Part shown: one piece after another, positions 1 to 11,289 of the stretch
Layout of the letters: each line of letters starts with the position of its first letter
How positions within the stretch are numbered: the stretch's first letter is position 1
Source: Apricaphanius iberus
Taxonomy: Eukaryota > Chordata > Actinopteri > Cyprinodontiformes > Aphaniidae
Assembly (NCBI GenBank): GCA_028564705.1
Contig: JAPXFQ010002718.1
Location: 1,798,001-1,862,000, forward strand
Direction: 5' to 3'
Length of the DNA stretch: 64,000 nucleotides
The notes under the pieces: model-generated
What the model was told of the DNA's origin: nothing
Seen by the model: only the letters and a program-made list of their open reading frames with translations
Database searches by the model: none
Made by a program: the position numbers and the translations under genes

Positions 1-1109
1 TTATAACTCAACTTGACAATGTCTCACGTTATTGTCACTCTGGGTTCAAGTTTTAGTTACCTGCTTAAAGCAAGTACCTCGCAAACATTCAGAGTGACCT
101 CATTATTATATTTCCCAGGGTGCTTAGAGGCATGTGTTTGAAACCATGGGTGACTTGGAAGTCTGTTGTAATTGAGGTACCCTTTGTTCACAGGCATGGC
201 TCTTGATTCTAAACCCTCAATGATTGCAATTCTACTGTATTTTAGCAGGGAACGGATCCTTTGGGAGTGAGTCGGGGGATTTCTCTCATTTGCTTGTTGT
301 GGCTTGGGCATTAGTGGGAAGTTTTAGGAAAAGTTTCCTCTTCCCCTCTGGTACTGTTGCTGGTCAAAAAGCTAGAAAAACGGTGTAAAGCCCAATGGAG
401 ATGATCCAATCCCATCAAAATGATTGAAGCGAAGGTGCTTCGGGTTCCTTTTTTTTTCAGTTGTTGTATTTGGTTTTCCTTACATTTACCCATTGTGATG
501 TAACTATGTGAATCGAACATTCAATAAAATTTAATTTAAAAAATAATAATTTTAGCAGTAACACATTTTCTCACATGCAGTAGGTTTTTTGTACTATGAA
601 CAGCACCAACAGAAAATCAGAATTATTCTGTTTTATTAGCAAAATTTGAGTTTTTAATTACGTTTGTGTTCACTAACTCCTTAAGGTACTGTTGATTTAT
701 TAATCTGGACGAATAAAACAGAAAAGCAAAAGTTATAGTCAATAACTAAAATATTTAAATGGCAGTGAGTAAAATACTTTTAATTGTGAAATAATTAATT
801 TCACTGGAATCAAAAATGAAAAGTAGAATTAAATATTGAATTTAATTTTTGAACATTTTAAATTCTTACGTTTAAGTATGTTGTACTGGTTTGTCTTAGA
901 TATAATAACTTGCATGTAACATAATTACCTAGTACTGTGTACTTATTGTTTTAAGTGCAATCGGTTTGCATGCTTTTTTTTTAAGTAAGGTCAACTAATC
1001 AGATTTTACAGTGTGTTTAAGAAATAAAATATGATGGCGTTTTAACACACTGTCTGAGAGGATTTGTTTGAGCCAATAAATCTCTGTTGTGGATAATTCC
1101 ATTATGTGT
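1..1109. other. AT-rich intergenic DNA, no gene seen
   Basis: This stretch is strongly AT-rich, with poly(A)/poly(T) runs and many stop codons in all frames. The short open frames near its left edge (about 57-520, minus strand) have no recognisable family motif and low-complexity composition. I see no exon, RNA gene or element with clear ends. Confidence 0.5.
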
Positions 1110-1465
1110 TGGGGTAGCAGTATCAGAGCCAGGGACTTAAAAAGATCAACAAGGCTGGTTTGGTTCTAAGGACAACTGTGGAACATCTGGAGATGATGAT
1201 GCAATGAAAGAGTCTTCAAACAACCCTGAGCATCCTCTTCATGAGACCATCCTACAACAACAAACTGCCTTCAGTCGGAGGCTTCTTCAGTTTCACTGCA
1301 ACACAGACTGCTACAAGTGATCCTCCCAGCCCACAGCCATCATCACCAACGACTCCTTGAATAATTAATTAGACTGATCTACAAACCAACCCTTAATTTC
1401 CCTCTGGGACTACTCAAATATTTTTGAACTGAATTTGAAATGAATTGAACTGAAATCGAGAGTCA
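1110..1465 (+). repeat. Non-LTR retrotransposon tail (RT C-terminus and 3' end), degraded
   Basis: The + strand reads as a decayed C-terminal tail of a fish LINE reverse transcriptase: a cysteine-tryptophan 'CWGSSI' block, an 'LKRS.RLV' block and a 'HPL' block, with frameshifts and stops between them. The sequence then runs into a 3' tail reading 'atttccctctggga' followed by imperfect TTGAA/ATTGA units (about 1400-1465), a common fish LINE ending. The clade (RTE-, Rex- or L2-like) cannot be fixed by eye. It is a dead 5'-truncated copy. Confidence 0.5.
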
Positions 1466-1499
1466 TATTCAAATGTTTTTTGTTAATGGATGCCATCCA

Positions 1500-1620
1500 C
1501 ATACTGATTAAACAGGGAGGCGGAAGGAAAACAAGGTTTGATCAAAAATGTTCTCCAAATCAAAATCTGAAAAGTGTGGCAGGGATTTATATTAAGCCCC
1601 CACTATGGGAGAACATGAAC
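1500..1620. repeat. Possible Tc1-like transposon fragment
   Basis: The block 'aaatctgaaaagtgtggc' at about 1563-1580 recurs at 42695-42715 in the 3' UTR and resembles the non-coding flank common in fish Tc1-like elements. No terminal repeats are visible, so this is a weak call from one shared motif. Confidence 0.25.
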
Positions 1621-2309
1621 AATCATTGCAACAGAAGGAAAACAGGAAGGAGCCACAGAAATCCTCACACTAAACTTCAATAAAATGCACATCAGTTTGT
1701 CACTATGTGTATGCAAAACAGCAGGTATTTTTTGCTCCATCTGTCTATGAACTTTAAGTAAACGTCCTAGTCTCTGCAGTAGAGAGCGTTCTCATACGCA
1801 TGATGCGGCCACTACCATGTTTTAAATTGGAGATGGTATGTTCAGGGTGTTAGTTTTACGCCACACATAGTGCTTTTCATATACCCCGAAAAGTTCTAAT
1901 TTGGTCAAATCTGAGCCAAAAACCTTCCTCCAAATATATGGTGTGTGTACTTTTATGATTTCTTTCTCTTTTTTTCTTAATAACCTATACATTTTTCTCT
2001 GCTGTGTTGGAATATGTCTCATAAAATGACAATAAAACTTTGAAAATACTTTGCAAGTCAGACCCCATGAAAAGCACATTTGTAAAAACTGGAAAAAACA
2101 GATTTCTGTTATGTTAGGTCATGTGTAACCTGCTAAGCCATGTCATTTGTCTCCTGTATGTAAGTCACATGCCGAGGCGGCCCACGGCACAAGCGAACCT
2201 GGCTATCACCAAACCTTTAGGGGCTGCCTGTAAACACTTGATTTTAACACATATCACAGAACAAAGAGGTTTACAGTATATATATATTTTTTACATTAAA
2301 TATTATTAT

Positions 2310-2948
2310 TAGGGACCGACCGATATATCGGTCAGCCAATATTATTGGCCGATATGGAGGTCATAGATATTATCTTCTTTTGGTTAAAAAAATTGGCAAT
2401 CATTTTTTTATTTAAAAGGTACTTTTTTTCTTTTCTTTTTTAAGTAGTGACGGTAAATCATGCATTACTTGGAATCCACAGTGAGTTATTGAGACTTCTT
2501 TGGTGTGTAGAATAAAATAGAACAAACCTTCATTGTCCCACAAGTGGAAATTAGGTTGTAACAACAGCGGAAAGAAGAACAGAACACAATTTAAAAGTCT
2601 AGAAAAAAATTAACTTATTTATATTACGGAAGTAGTTACAAAAACAGAGTACTGTACAGTTATTAGGATAAAAAATACAGATAAAGTATCATACCCAGGT
2701 TGTAATGTGCAACAGAGCAGAATACTTAAAGATGTTTCAGTAATTAAAAACATTATGAATTGAAACAGAATGTGCAGAATAGCAGAATAGACCATAGAGA
2801 AATATGTGACCATAAAAATGAGCAAATAATGCAGGGTTTAATCTTAACGTACATCTTTTTTTTTACTGGAGGGGCATTTAATAGCCATTAAATCGGCTAT
2901 CGGCCTTTGCTACTATTTTATATCGGTATCGGACTGCAGAAATCCCTA
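2310..2948. mobile_element. hAT-like non-autonomous element with 8-bp target duplication
   Basis: The element starts TAGGGACCGACCG and ends in ATCCCTA, so both ends share the terminal TAGGGA. It is flanked by a perfect 8-bp direct repeat ATTATTAT at 2302-2309 and 2949-2956. Subterminal sequence on both sides contains CCGATAT/ATCGG units. An 8-bp duplication with short inverted ends is typical of hAT elements. The 639-bp interior has no transposase frame, so it is a MITE-like passenger. Because the duplicated site is itself a simple ATT repeat, the match is slightly less informative than its length suggests. Confidence 0.7.
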
Positions 2949-3310
2949 ATTATTATTTAATATACACATTAATATAATATTTACATTTTGTGATAATTAT
3001 GTTACAGAAGACTCAAATTTTGTGGTATTTAGCAAATTGCTTAAATCCGCAAACACTTGAGATTTCCTCTAAAAACACTCATGGGAGCCTATGTTTAGCC
3101 ATATATACTTTAATACGCTTTATCACGTTCAGTGGAAACCATCTCAGCACTACAGCAGTAGCTAATGTGTTTAGTCTTCCTTATTTCTGCTCCTAGAATA
3201 TAAACCGTGCTCTTAGATTGGCAGGATGGCAAGTTCCAGCCAATAGCAAGTCGAGTTGTATTGAAAGCCTGAAAAAACCTCAGATGCTAACATATTAGCA
3301 ACTCTGAAAC

Positions 3311-5653
3311 CAGGGGCGGCTGGTCCATAATGGGCGATAATGCATCCCCCTACTCTAGTCACACGAAAAAAAAGAGAGGAGAAAAACAGTCTAATATTGC
3401 CGGTCCAAGTCTGTATATTATTATCCAATCAACAGCCTGAATATCACGTTCCAACCTAAAACCCCGCCCTGTTGGGGCGATCTAAAAAAAAAAAAAAAAA
3501 AGTGACACCAGTTTTTAATGTGTCTAAAGTCCAAGGATTTTCAATGGGGGCCTAGCGGCAAAATGGAGGTACTACAGCAATGGAGGAGCAATGGCGGCCA
3601 CCATGGTATGCGGTCACAAAGCAGAGCAGCCAGCGGCCATTGAACGCCCTACTTGACTCACACGGAAAAAAAGACAGGAGAAAAAGAGTCTAATATTGCC
3701 GGTCCAAGTCTGTATATTATTGTCCAATCAACAGCCTGAATATCACGTTCCAACCTAAAACCCCGCCCCTTTGGGGCGATCTCAGTCAGATTGAAAATCG
3801 CCCCAGGCGCTGTCATAGAGTTACATTGTGAGATTCTTTTTTTCAAAGTTTGGACCTTACAATGCATTTCAATGGGCACCGGAGTGCTTGCCCCAACCTG
3901 ATTTCGTAATATGCTCTGAAGCGTGCTCGGAGACGTACAGCCATAGATATGCGTGTCTCTGCCTACAGCAGGCATACAGGTAGCGACGCACCACGGGAGT
4001 TGGAGACAAACGATAAGAGACACAAAATGCAGAAACAAAAAATAATAATTTTGTTATATCACTCAAAACAATACCGTTTGAGAGAAAAACATAGCAGGAG
4101 AAGCTTGACGTAAAATAGCTCGGACCTGATTAGCAGCTAAATATAAATACCAATAAGCAGTAAAACGAAAGTAAAACGTGCTGTATTAATGTTGAATTAT
4201 GCATGTTGGGTCACTGTATAGCTTGAGTACATTTCATAGTAAGGTACCGCTGCGTTAAGAATGCACATTATTCAGTTTAAGTTATGTTTTCGGACTTAAA
4301 TTACTGCTAATAGTTAGCAATAACCTTTAGCACATAGCGGAAGTAGCTGTGTAGACGCACAACTTCACAATAAGAGCATGTAGTCCTGTTGTTTAGATTG
4401 AGAGTTTGTTTGCTGAGTGTTTATATTTTGAAAAAAAGGGGAATTGTGACATTTTATTACAAAGTCTATATTACATTTGATTTATTTAATATTTAACACA
4501 GCTGCTGATATCCAAATATTAAGTTTATTCATATATTTTGGTTATTTCTACCTTACCTTGCATGTGTTCTTATTTTTCATATGAGATCACACATATCATC
4601 TCCCTCCTCACATTTATATCACCCAAAGCTGTATCAGCAGCTTTTTGGAAATAATAAAGAACAATAGAAATATAACTTTATCCACCACATTTTCTCATAC
4701 TCTGAATGGCTTTAAGTGGAGCTCTGCCAGGTTCTCCCAGTGTAAATAGTGAACCCATCCTGAACCAGTACTTCTATAGACAGCTCAGTGTTTCCTCCTC
4801 TACAGTAGCAGCCTGTTCCAGAGAAACTGTTGAAGCCTCTGACTGAAATCATTCTGTTGTCGTAGGGTAGTCCTATTAAGAGGAAGTTCAGGGTTGTCCA
4901 ACATGACTGAGAAACAGTCAGCTTTAAATGCAGAAAATGTTAGCCAGTTAATTTACCTCAGCAACTGGCTAAAATACAAAACAATCTATTAATCGCTGCT
5001 TTATTTAATGAAAAAGAGCTATGGCAATTGGATTTGAAGGCAGCAGCACGCATAGCAGCAAACAAGCACAGAGAGCCTAGCGCTAGCATCGATGCTAAGT
5101 AGCTTTGGAGGGAACTACCTCAGCTTTTCTTTCCTTATTCAAGGTGTGTTTGAAACTTATAGGTTATAGCTTATGGCTTTAAACCACTTCGATGTGGTGG
5201 TCCTCCAAAGTGCGATATATGGATTTCAGCTTCCTCTGTTTCTCTCAGTATACTTCTGAGTGTGCACGTAGCACCATAGACTGTAGCACACAAGATAAGC
5301 TCGACTCGCCACGGGGCGGGTCGAGTGTGTCTGAGAGAGGGTCTCTGTGAAACCGTGCCTGTGAGGTAGACAATGGATAAGATGTCAGCCAATCGCAAAA
5401 GTCAAATGCAGTACCCCACGATTACCATGAATGGCAGCACTAATGCGTTTTTAGACCAAAAAATTTAGAATTTAACAAGTTTACATGAAAATGACGAAAA
5501 ATGTCCCGAAATTGAAAGATTGCATTGGTAAAGAGCCATTTATACAGTTTATCAGCAAAAAAAAGTTGTTTTGTGGTTTAGTTACACTTTAACAAGAAGA
5601 GGGGCCGAAATCAAATTCTGCTCAAGGCCCTATACAACCTTCGGCCAGCCCTG
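3311..5653 (+). mobile_element. Large hAT-like DNA element, copy A (inverted partner of 53149-54741)
   Basis: The left end reads CAGGGGCGGCTGG and the right end GGCCAGCCCTG, an imperfect inverted pair. About 1.4 kb of the interior (roughly 3650-5040) matches the reverse complement of 53320-54720 with many substitutions; an example is the shared block 'caatcaacagcctgaatatc' at about 3725. The last 600 bp (5040-5653) are not in the second copy, so the two are different deletion variants. The right end closely resembles a solo terminus at about 20300-20352. No transposase frame is visible, and I could not find a convincing 8-bp duplication at these ends. The right end lies only about 40 bp from the start of the CpG-rich tlcd4 promoter. 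Confidence 0.6.
3355..3784 (+). repeat. Internal direct duplication within copy A (units 3355-3483 and 3656-3784)
   Basis: Two about 128-bp segments, starting near 'cacacg' and ending 'ggggcgatct', are nearly identical and lie 301 bp apart. An 18-base poly(A) follows the first, with an unrelated about 150-bp spacer before the second. Either one truncated copy inserted beside another, or a segmental duplication arose inside the element. Confidence 0.65.
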
Positions 5654-5689
5654 GTTACTCATTAAAAGCATAGCCTTTGTTTCTAGTGG

Positions 5690-7050
5690 GTGTAGCCCGT
5701 GTCAAGGGGGGCGTGTGCACGCGGAGGCGGGTTCGTGCCAACGTCACCGCTCGCTTTCTGTCAGAGCCAAAATAAAACGACAAAAAAAAAACAAAACCGA
5801 ACTTTTCTTTCGGTACTCAGGAGAAAAACCCAGTGAAAGCGAGGACATGAGGCGGTAAGAGAAGCCATTGCTCCCCTGTTTGTAGCGGCTGTTGGGCCAC
5901 GGCGCTGCCTGCGTGGCGGCGGAGGGGGGAGGCTGTCGTGCTGTTTCTCCGCTTCTCCGCTTCTCCTGGGGGTCTCGCTGGGAAAGCCAGCGGGCTGCTT
6001 TCAGTTTTAGCCGAGCCGCTAAGCTAACGTCAAGTTGAAGGAAAGTGGAGAGAGGACGCCCACAACAACAACACCACCACCACCACCGGTGTGTGAACGT
6101 GGAGGTTTATCCACCAACGGTTCCCTATGCGACGGCTAACAGGTAAAGCAGCGCTCACACCACCTCTTCTGTCTTTATTTTACATTCTCCGGACTTTTTG
6201 TTTTGTTTTGCTTATGTTGCCAGCTCTAACAACGGCAGCAACTTTAATCCCGGTGTTCGTCTCTGCTTGTTATAACTCGTTCACCACCTGTCTGGGTTGC
6301 ATTCATAGAGAAAAAAGAAATCAAACAAGCCGAAAACAATGTAAGAAAAAAAAATCTATATTTCTTGTTGCTGATACGATCCTCAAGAAATCTCGCCATT
6401 TTCTTGGCTGCCTGAAACGCTTTGTTGTCCGTTTGCATCCACATAGCGGTTAATTTCTTCAGTGGGTTTAATCGTATCTTTTGGTGCTTATCCCGGCGAC
6501 AGCCCGAGCTGCAGCGAGGGTGGATGATGTGCAATCCTCCAAATCGTGGAGGAGGCATTGTTATAGTGTGCAGAAGATGCGGGCATCTCCCGGGGCCGGC
6601 AGCTTAAAGCAGCCGCGATTTATCAGTATTCACGTCAGGGATCCAGCATGCTGGAAGAGACCGGTGTGATCAGTGGAGGGAGGGGGGCATTGTTAAAATC
6701 CAAGCCTGGTGGTTTTGGTGTAGCAATGCGGTAGACTGGGATCGCTTTGGATTTCTACACGGAACAGGGCGAAAGAGAGGGAGGTGGGAGGGGAGAGGAC
6801 GTTGAGGCGCTATTTTTTATGTTTGGTCGATATGTCAGAGGGGTCCAGGTTTGCTGACGGCAGCAGGATGATCCTGCGAGGAGAAGGTCAGGAGTAGAAG
6901 GCAGGGCACGGCTCTCCCGATCGGCCGCAGTGATGAGGCTCTGCGGGGACGCCTATTCTCTTCCCATTGGGCGGTATGTGAACCAGCCTGCCAGGTGAAG
7001 GATGCCGATGAATTATTCAGGCGCAAGCTGCATATATGATGAGCGCAGGA
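5690..7050 (+). promoter_or_regulatory. tlcd4: CpG-rich promoter region of tlcd4
   Basis: G+C and CpG density rise sharply from the AT-rich flank at about 5690 and fall again after about 7050. The interior is rich in GGCGG, GAGGCGGG and CCGCC boxes and contains a CRE-like ACGTCA near 5739. No TATA box is obvious. Its position upstream of the first coding exon, on the same strand and free of transposon sequence, makes it the best candidate CpG-island promoter. The start site itself cannot be placed by eye. Confidence 0.55.
5760..6142 (+). other. tlcd4: Putative non-coding first exon (5' UTR) of tlcd4
   Basis: The coding sequence begins seven bases into an internal exon (splice acceptor at 17032-17033), so an upstream non-coding exon is required. 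Within the CpG-rich region the strongest donors are CTAACAG|GTAAAG, ending the exon at 6142, and GAGGCG|GTAAGA, ending it at 5852. A CAC/ACC-rich 5' UTR-like stretch precedes the first. The 5' boundary given is only a guess. Intron 1 would be about 10.9 kb. Confidence 0.4.
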
Positions 7051-7327
7051 ATGCGGCTAGTAAGAGGCTCTCTAGGAGTTGTGGCCCTCGTCTCTGCTTT
7101 GTTTCTGAACCTCATATTACTTTTTTTGTCTTTTCTTGGAATTTCCCCTTCACACAGATTTTTTTCTTCTTCTGCGGACTAAAACTAGGAAAGCACCAAT
7201 TTGAAATCGAGTCGATATCGTTCCAATGTACTTGCTCTCGTTAATCAATAACAGTTTATGTTGGAACTCTGCAATCATTTCACACAATATTTTTTACTTG
7301 AAAATTTAGTTTTGTGGTTATTTTTTT

Positions 7328-8280
7328 AAAGGGATATTCCACCCAAGTAAAAATTGTCTTTTGCCATATTCCCCAGAGTTAGATAAGTGAGAACAAAGCA
7401 ACCAGTCCAGTGATTTCCCCTTATCTAGCAGAAGTCTATTTGCTTTAGCTTAGCATACACCATAGTAAGTGAATGGGAACTACTAGCATGCAATTAGTCA
7501 TCGTTCTCTTACATTGGTTTACATTGGTTCGTGCTTCGCTTATGTTACGTTCTATTTGTACTCAGAACTCGGAAATTCTGTCTTCAGAGTGGGAAAAAAT
7601 AAACTGGAATGCCCTCTGAAGTCGGACCTCCCACTTGGAAATTCCCGTTTTTTTGCTCTGACCTTGACTTTCAATATGGCCGCTCCTCACATCAACAGTA
7701 GTAGCTGTGGTGGAAAAATTTATATTTTTATAAGACACACTTGTAAGAATGCATCTAAAATTCATCTTGCATATAGAGCCTGCAAATCTAATTTTACCAA
7801 TAATAAAAGGGGTGTTTGTATATGGAAAGTACATCTTAAAACAATGTTTGTAGTACTACAACTACGCCTACTTGGGAGTCGCCCTTATGGAATCCCGACT
7901 TATCCAACATCACTGCTGGAACGCCGTTTACTCAGGCTTGACGTCAAACCCAGCTCCGAGTTCTGACTTGCGAGGTAAATAGACTGCAGCATTAGCATAA
8001 ACCAATGTAAGTGAATGGGAACCACTAGCATGCAAGTAGTTATCACTCACTTACATCGGTTAACATTGGTTCATGCTTAGCTTAGCATAAACCAATGTAA
8101 GTGAATGGGAGCAGCTCTGCTTTTAACCACTAGCATGCTAGTAGTTCCAATTCACATACATTGGTCTATGCTAAGCTAAAGCAAATGCACTGTTTCCAGA
8201 ATGACTGGGCTGGTTACAGGAGGATTTTTTTCCGTGACATATCTAACTCTTGGGGACATGGCAAAAGGTTAAATATCTTT
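7328..8280. mobile_element. Fold-back element with long degenerate inverted arms
   Basis: The left arm (7328-7530) and right arm (about 8000-8280) are inverted copies. Both carry 'ttttgccat', 'cccc.agagttagata', 'tttgctttagcttagcata' and 'gggaac.actagcatgc' when one is read on the opposite strand. The ends read AAAGGGATATT and, on the complement, AAAGATATTTAA. The right arm holds extra tandem copies of the 'accaatgtaagtgaatggga' module with alternating orientation around CTAGCATGC. It has no coding frame. The middle is occupied by a further element at 7563-7965. Confidence 0.55.
7563..7965. mobile_element. Small inverted-repeat element inside the fold-back element
   Basis: An 11-bp perfect inverted repeat bounds this segment: CAGAACTCGGA at 7563-7573 and TCCGAGTTCTG at 7955-7965. 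The sequence between is unrelated to the surrounding arms. The flanks share only ACT, so the target duplication is unresolved. The 150-codon open frame across it has no recognisable domain and is probably chance. Confidence 0.45.
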
Positions 8281-8817
8281 AGAATATTTTATTTTTGATC
8301 TAATTCTCTATCCTTTGTTGTAACAGGCAAAAAACAAAAATAAAACCTGTCTTGCATTTCATTGCTTTTCTTGTACGGTAGAAGTATTGACATTGGTACT
8401 CCATATCGGCAAGTACTCAGATTCAAGTATCGGTATTGTATCAGTTTGAGGAAAAAAAGAAGTATCGTTGCATCTCTAATTAAAACTATTCATAGTGCCC
8501 TCTGTAAACAATAACACTTGTGTTTACATGGTATTATCCTGTGGGATTTATGTAGCAGGGTTCCTAATCATTTATATTTTCAAACCCAAACCTTTTACAC
8601 ACATTACATTTACATTATTGACATTTTAAATCAAAAGATTTTCTCTTTAAGCTGCATGGGGGAACCTTAAAACTCCTTTCCCCCATCTGGACTAACTCAG
8701 AGCAGCTCTATTAAAAAAAAAAAAAAAAAAAAAAACTTTAGTTTTATTTGTTTGTCATTAAAAGAAAATCACTGACCAACAGCTTTAGTGAATTATTTGA
8801 TGCTTTAACTAGCCCAC

Positions 8818-8972
8818 TCTAAGATGCTCAGTGGTAGAAGCAGGTACAGTCCTCAGCACAAATGTCTCCAGTTCGATTCCCGACCCTGGTCTGTTGGCCT
8901 TATTTCTTCCCCTTCTCTCTGTCAGCCCTTCCTCCTGTCCAGGTGCAGCTTAATAAAGGCCACTAGTACAGT
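8818..8972 (+). repeat. tRNA-derived SINE
   Basis: The head carries RNA polymerase III-type boxes: an A box-like 'ctcagtggtagaagcagg' near 8827 and a B box-like 'agttcgattcccg' near 8870, spaced as in tRNA genes. A CT-rich body and the tail 'aataaaggccactagt' follow, as in common fish tRNA SINEs. Anticodon-arm pairing is not preserved, so it is a retroposed copy and not a tRNA gene. Confidence 0.65.
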
Positions 8973-9339
8973 ATATTTTTTCTTAAACCCACATATTCAG
9001 TTCCAGTTGTGTTTAGACTCAACTCTAGGAACGTCAAGCCAACAATGAAAGAAAATTCCTTACTTCTAGAACCGTTAACTGAAGACTTTGTTTGAACCTC
9101 GTGTGTAATAGACCAACACAGAGTGGTGCATAATTTTCAAGTGAAAGAGATATTAGTTTTAATTTGAGATGCACTGATTTGAGATCCAAAATTTAAAAAA
9201 ATATTGCAGATTTTAACACTATATTTAACACCACGTAAAAAAAAAAAAAAACTCCCACCACCCTTGCACCACATCACAATGACTGTCACATGACGGAACA
9301 AACACAGTACAATACCAAGGGGCAAACTCCGACCGCAGA

Positions 9340-10720
9340 ATGTGAAGCCAACGCGGAAGTGACAAAAATTGCAGTTCAGCCCTCATCTGCTGGGGGCTGG
9401 CTGCAAAAAGGAGCAACTTCCCGTTGACTCCCATGTTAAAAAGGCCAACTTTACAGCAAAAATAAACATGTTTACAGCCTGGTTCGAAAAACCATTTTAG
9501 GTTAGATAGTTCAGGTTTACCATCATGACAACTCTGAGGGGGGGGTGAATTTTTTTCTAACTCCTCCGTTTATTTTTAATTTAATTGTGAAATTATGAAT
9601 AATTAGGGGCGTGTTCTTTTGATTGACAGGTCCGTCTAGGCTAACGCTGGTGGCTAATGGTGGCTAACTGTAGCTAATAGCTTGCTCCGTAGTCTGTTTG
9701 CGGAGCTCTTCACAGCCTGGGACTAACGTAAAGGCTTCAGTCATATGGTGTGTCTGAACTCCACTATCAGTTGCCTCTGCAGTTTTTATTTGGTTTTGGA
9801 TGTTAATCTGCAATTATTGGGCAAAGATGGCTTGCTGTGGTTTTCATTACAGTAACAGACAGTCCAAGAAGTTTATGCTTGGGGGGGTCTCTGTCAGGTG
9901 GCAGAGAGGAATGCTGTTCTGGTCGGAGCTTTTATCTCTTTCTACACGCGAGTTGGAGCAGGCAATCGGTCGGGTAACAGCAGAGCAGCAACGTCGGCAG
10001 GACCGGGACGCCGCGGCAGACCCGGTCAGGTAGAGCACCTCGAGACTCAAGAGCGGGAGACGGTTACATCAGGCTGGAAGACTACAGAGTTGGACTCTAG
10101 ACAGACTGGATGATCGCTGGTTAGATCAGTACTGGTGTGAGGAACACAGCTGGAGGCATAAACTAATGGATGTCTGAGAAGTGATGTGAGTCAAAAGCCT
10201 TTTATTTTTTTTAGGGGATCTGAATTTTCATGATGACTTTGTGACTACTTTTAGCTGGATGTGTTGTTAAGATAAGCCGACTAGGTCCTCACCCTCCAGC
10301 AATGGTAATGGGAATAACACAATATCAGGCCGTATTGATCCGACCCATTTGGGTCTTATTATATTGATCTGTTTTCTCTACTCTAGATGTTTCTGCGTCT
10401 AAAGGGATCGTTGTTGAAAAACGGGGTAAAAGTCTCTCAACCGCGGTCTTCTGGCTGAAACTGGCTACAGCCTACGTTAGCTTCAGTTAGCTCCCGACTA
10501 GCTTGTAGCTACGTCGGCTCGGAGCGTCAACCCTCCGCCCCCAGCCTCACAGCACCACTCTCAGCTCCTCCTCTTTGCCCATTTTTGGAGTTTGTGAGAG
10601 TGACGAGGCGAGTGACGCGGACAAGATGGCGGCGGTGGGAACCGCCCAACTGTCCTCATTTTTGCTATTTAGAAACCTATGGGGGACGTACCGGAAGGTT
10701 AGTCCATTGTTTTATACAGT
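9340..10720. repeat. Composite interspersed repeat, class unknown
   Basis: This region resembles moderately old fish interspersed DNA, with recurring 'gctaac' and 'ggctaa' units and a 3' part ('agatggcggcggtgggaac' near 10625, and 'gttttatacagtctgtg') shared in inverted orientation with 40330-40500. Open frames here are short and lack domains. I cannot define element ends or class. Confidence 0.4.
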
Positions 10721-10939
10721 CTGTGTACAATACCCAAGGCTAAGCTCAATTAGCGTTCCACGACGGCACGTCGTCCATAGTGACGGGAATTCACGCCTCT
10801 GCTCACTATAAAGACTCTTTTGGCTCCCAGGTGGCCCCTCACATTTTCTTTGTCTCTTAAATTAATTTATCACCAAAAAGAATGCACAATTAATTACTAA
10901 TATGCAAAAATACATCATGAAAAATGTTTATACGGTCTA

Positions 10940-11285
10940 TATAGCTGAAATATATTGATCTGAGTACTTGCAGAGACAGAGTACCAATGCCGATACTTCT
11001 ACCACAAGTAAAAATGCAATCAATTGGAAGACGGGTATTATTTTCTTCTCTGCTTGTTACAACAAATGATGGTGAATTAGAAAAAAATATTAATAAAAAA
11101 TGACAGCAAAAGTAAAATTGCAAGTGAAAAAGAGAAATTTTCTGTGAAATTATTGCAGTTTCCACATTTTAAGTTAGTGCATGCCGATACAGTACAGAAG
11201 AACGTTATCGACGCTGACCCATGAGTCGTGTCGGTGCATTGGATTGGAAAGTCAATACAGAGGTGATAATTCACAATATTTGGTA
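10940..11285 (-). repeat. TATCGG-family DNA element fragment, reverse orientation
   Basis: Read on the minus strand, this carries the 'gtattggcattggtact'-type block, the 'aattcaccatcatttgttgt' block and the 'tgcaataatttcacag' block in the same order as the + strand copies at 17940-18222 and 38830-39175. The terminal sequences are eroded. Confidence 0.5.
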
Positions 11286-11289
11286 CATG

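Larger units (their letters stand above)
7190..8478 (+). mobile_element. TATCGG-family DNA element split by a fold-back insertion
   Basis: The left part (7190-7327) has the 'aactctgcaat.atttcac' block also seen at 38896. The right part (8281-8478) has the 'gttgtaacaggcaaaa', 'ggtactccatatcggcaag' and terminal 'tgcatctcta' blocks found in the copies at 17940-18222 and 38830-39175. The two halves are separated by the fold-back element at 7328-8280, so one family member was interrupted by another element. No transposase frame is present. The class is uncertain; the right terminus, TGCATC(T/C)CTA, resembles hAT ends. Confidence 0.5.

Noticed and set aside
3658..4066. 126- and 65-residue minus-strand frames in the hAT-like copy A
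   Set aside because: The matching region in copy B is open in a different frame with changed sequence; no transposase motif was found.
7514..7966. 150-residue frame in the fold-back region
   Set aside because: It crosses element boundaries (7563 and 7965) and has no homologous motif.
8818..8900. Possible tRNA gene
   Set aside because: Box A and B motifs are present, but the cloverleaf stems do not pair and a SINE body and tail follow directly.
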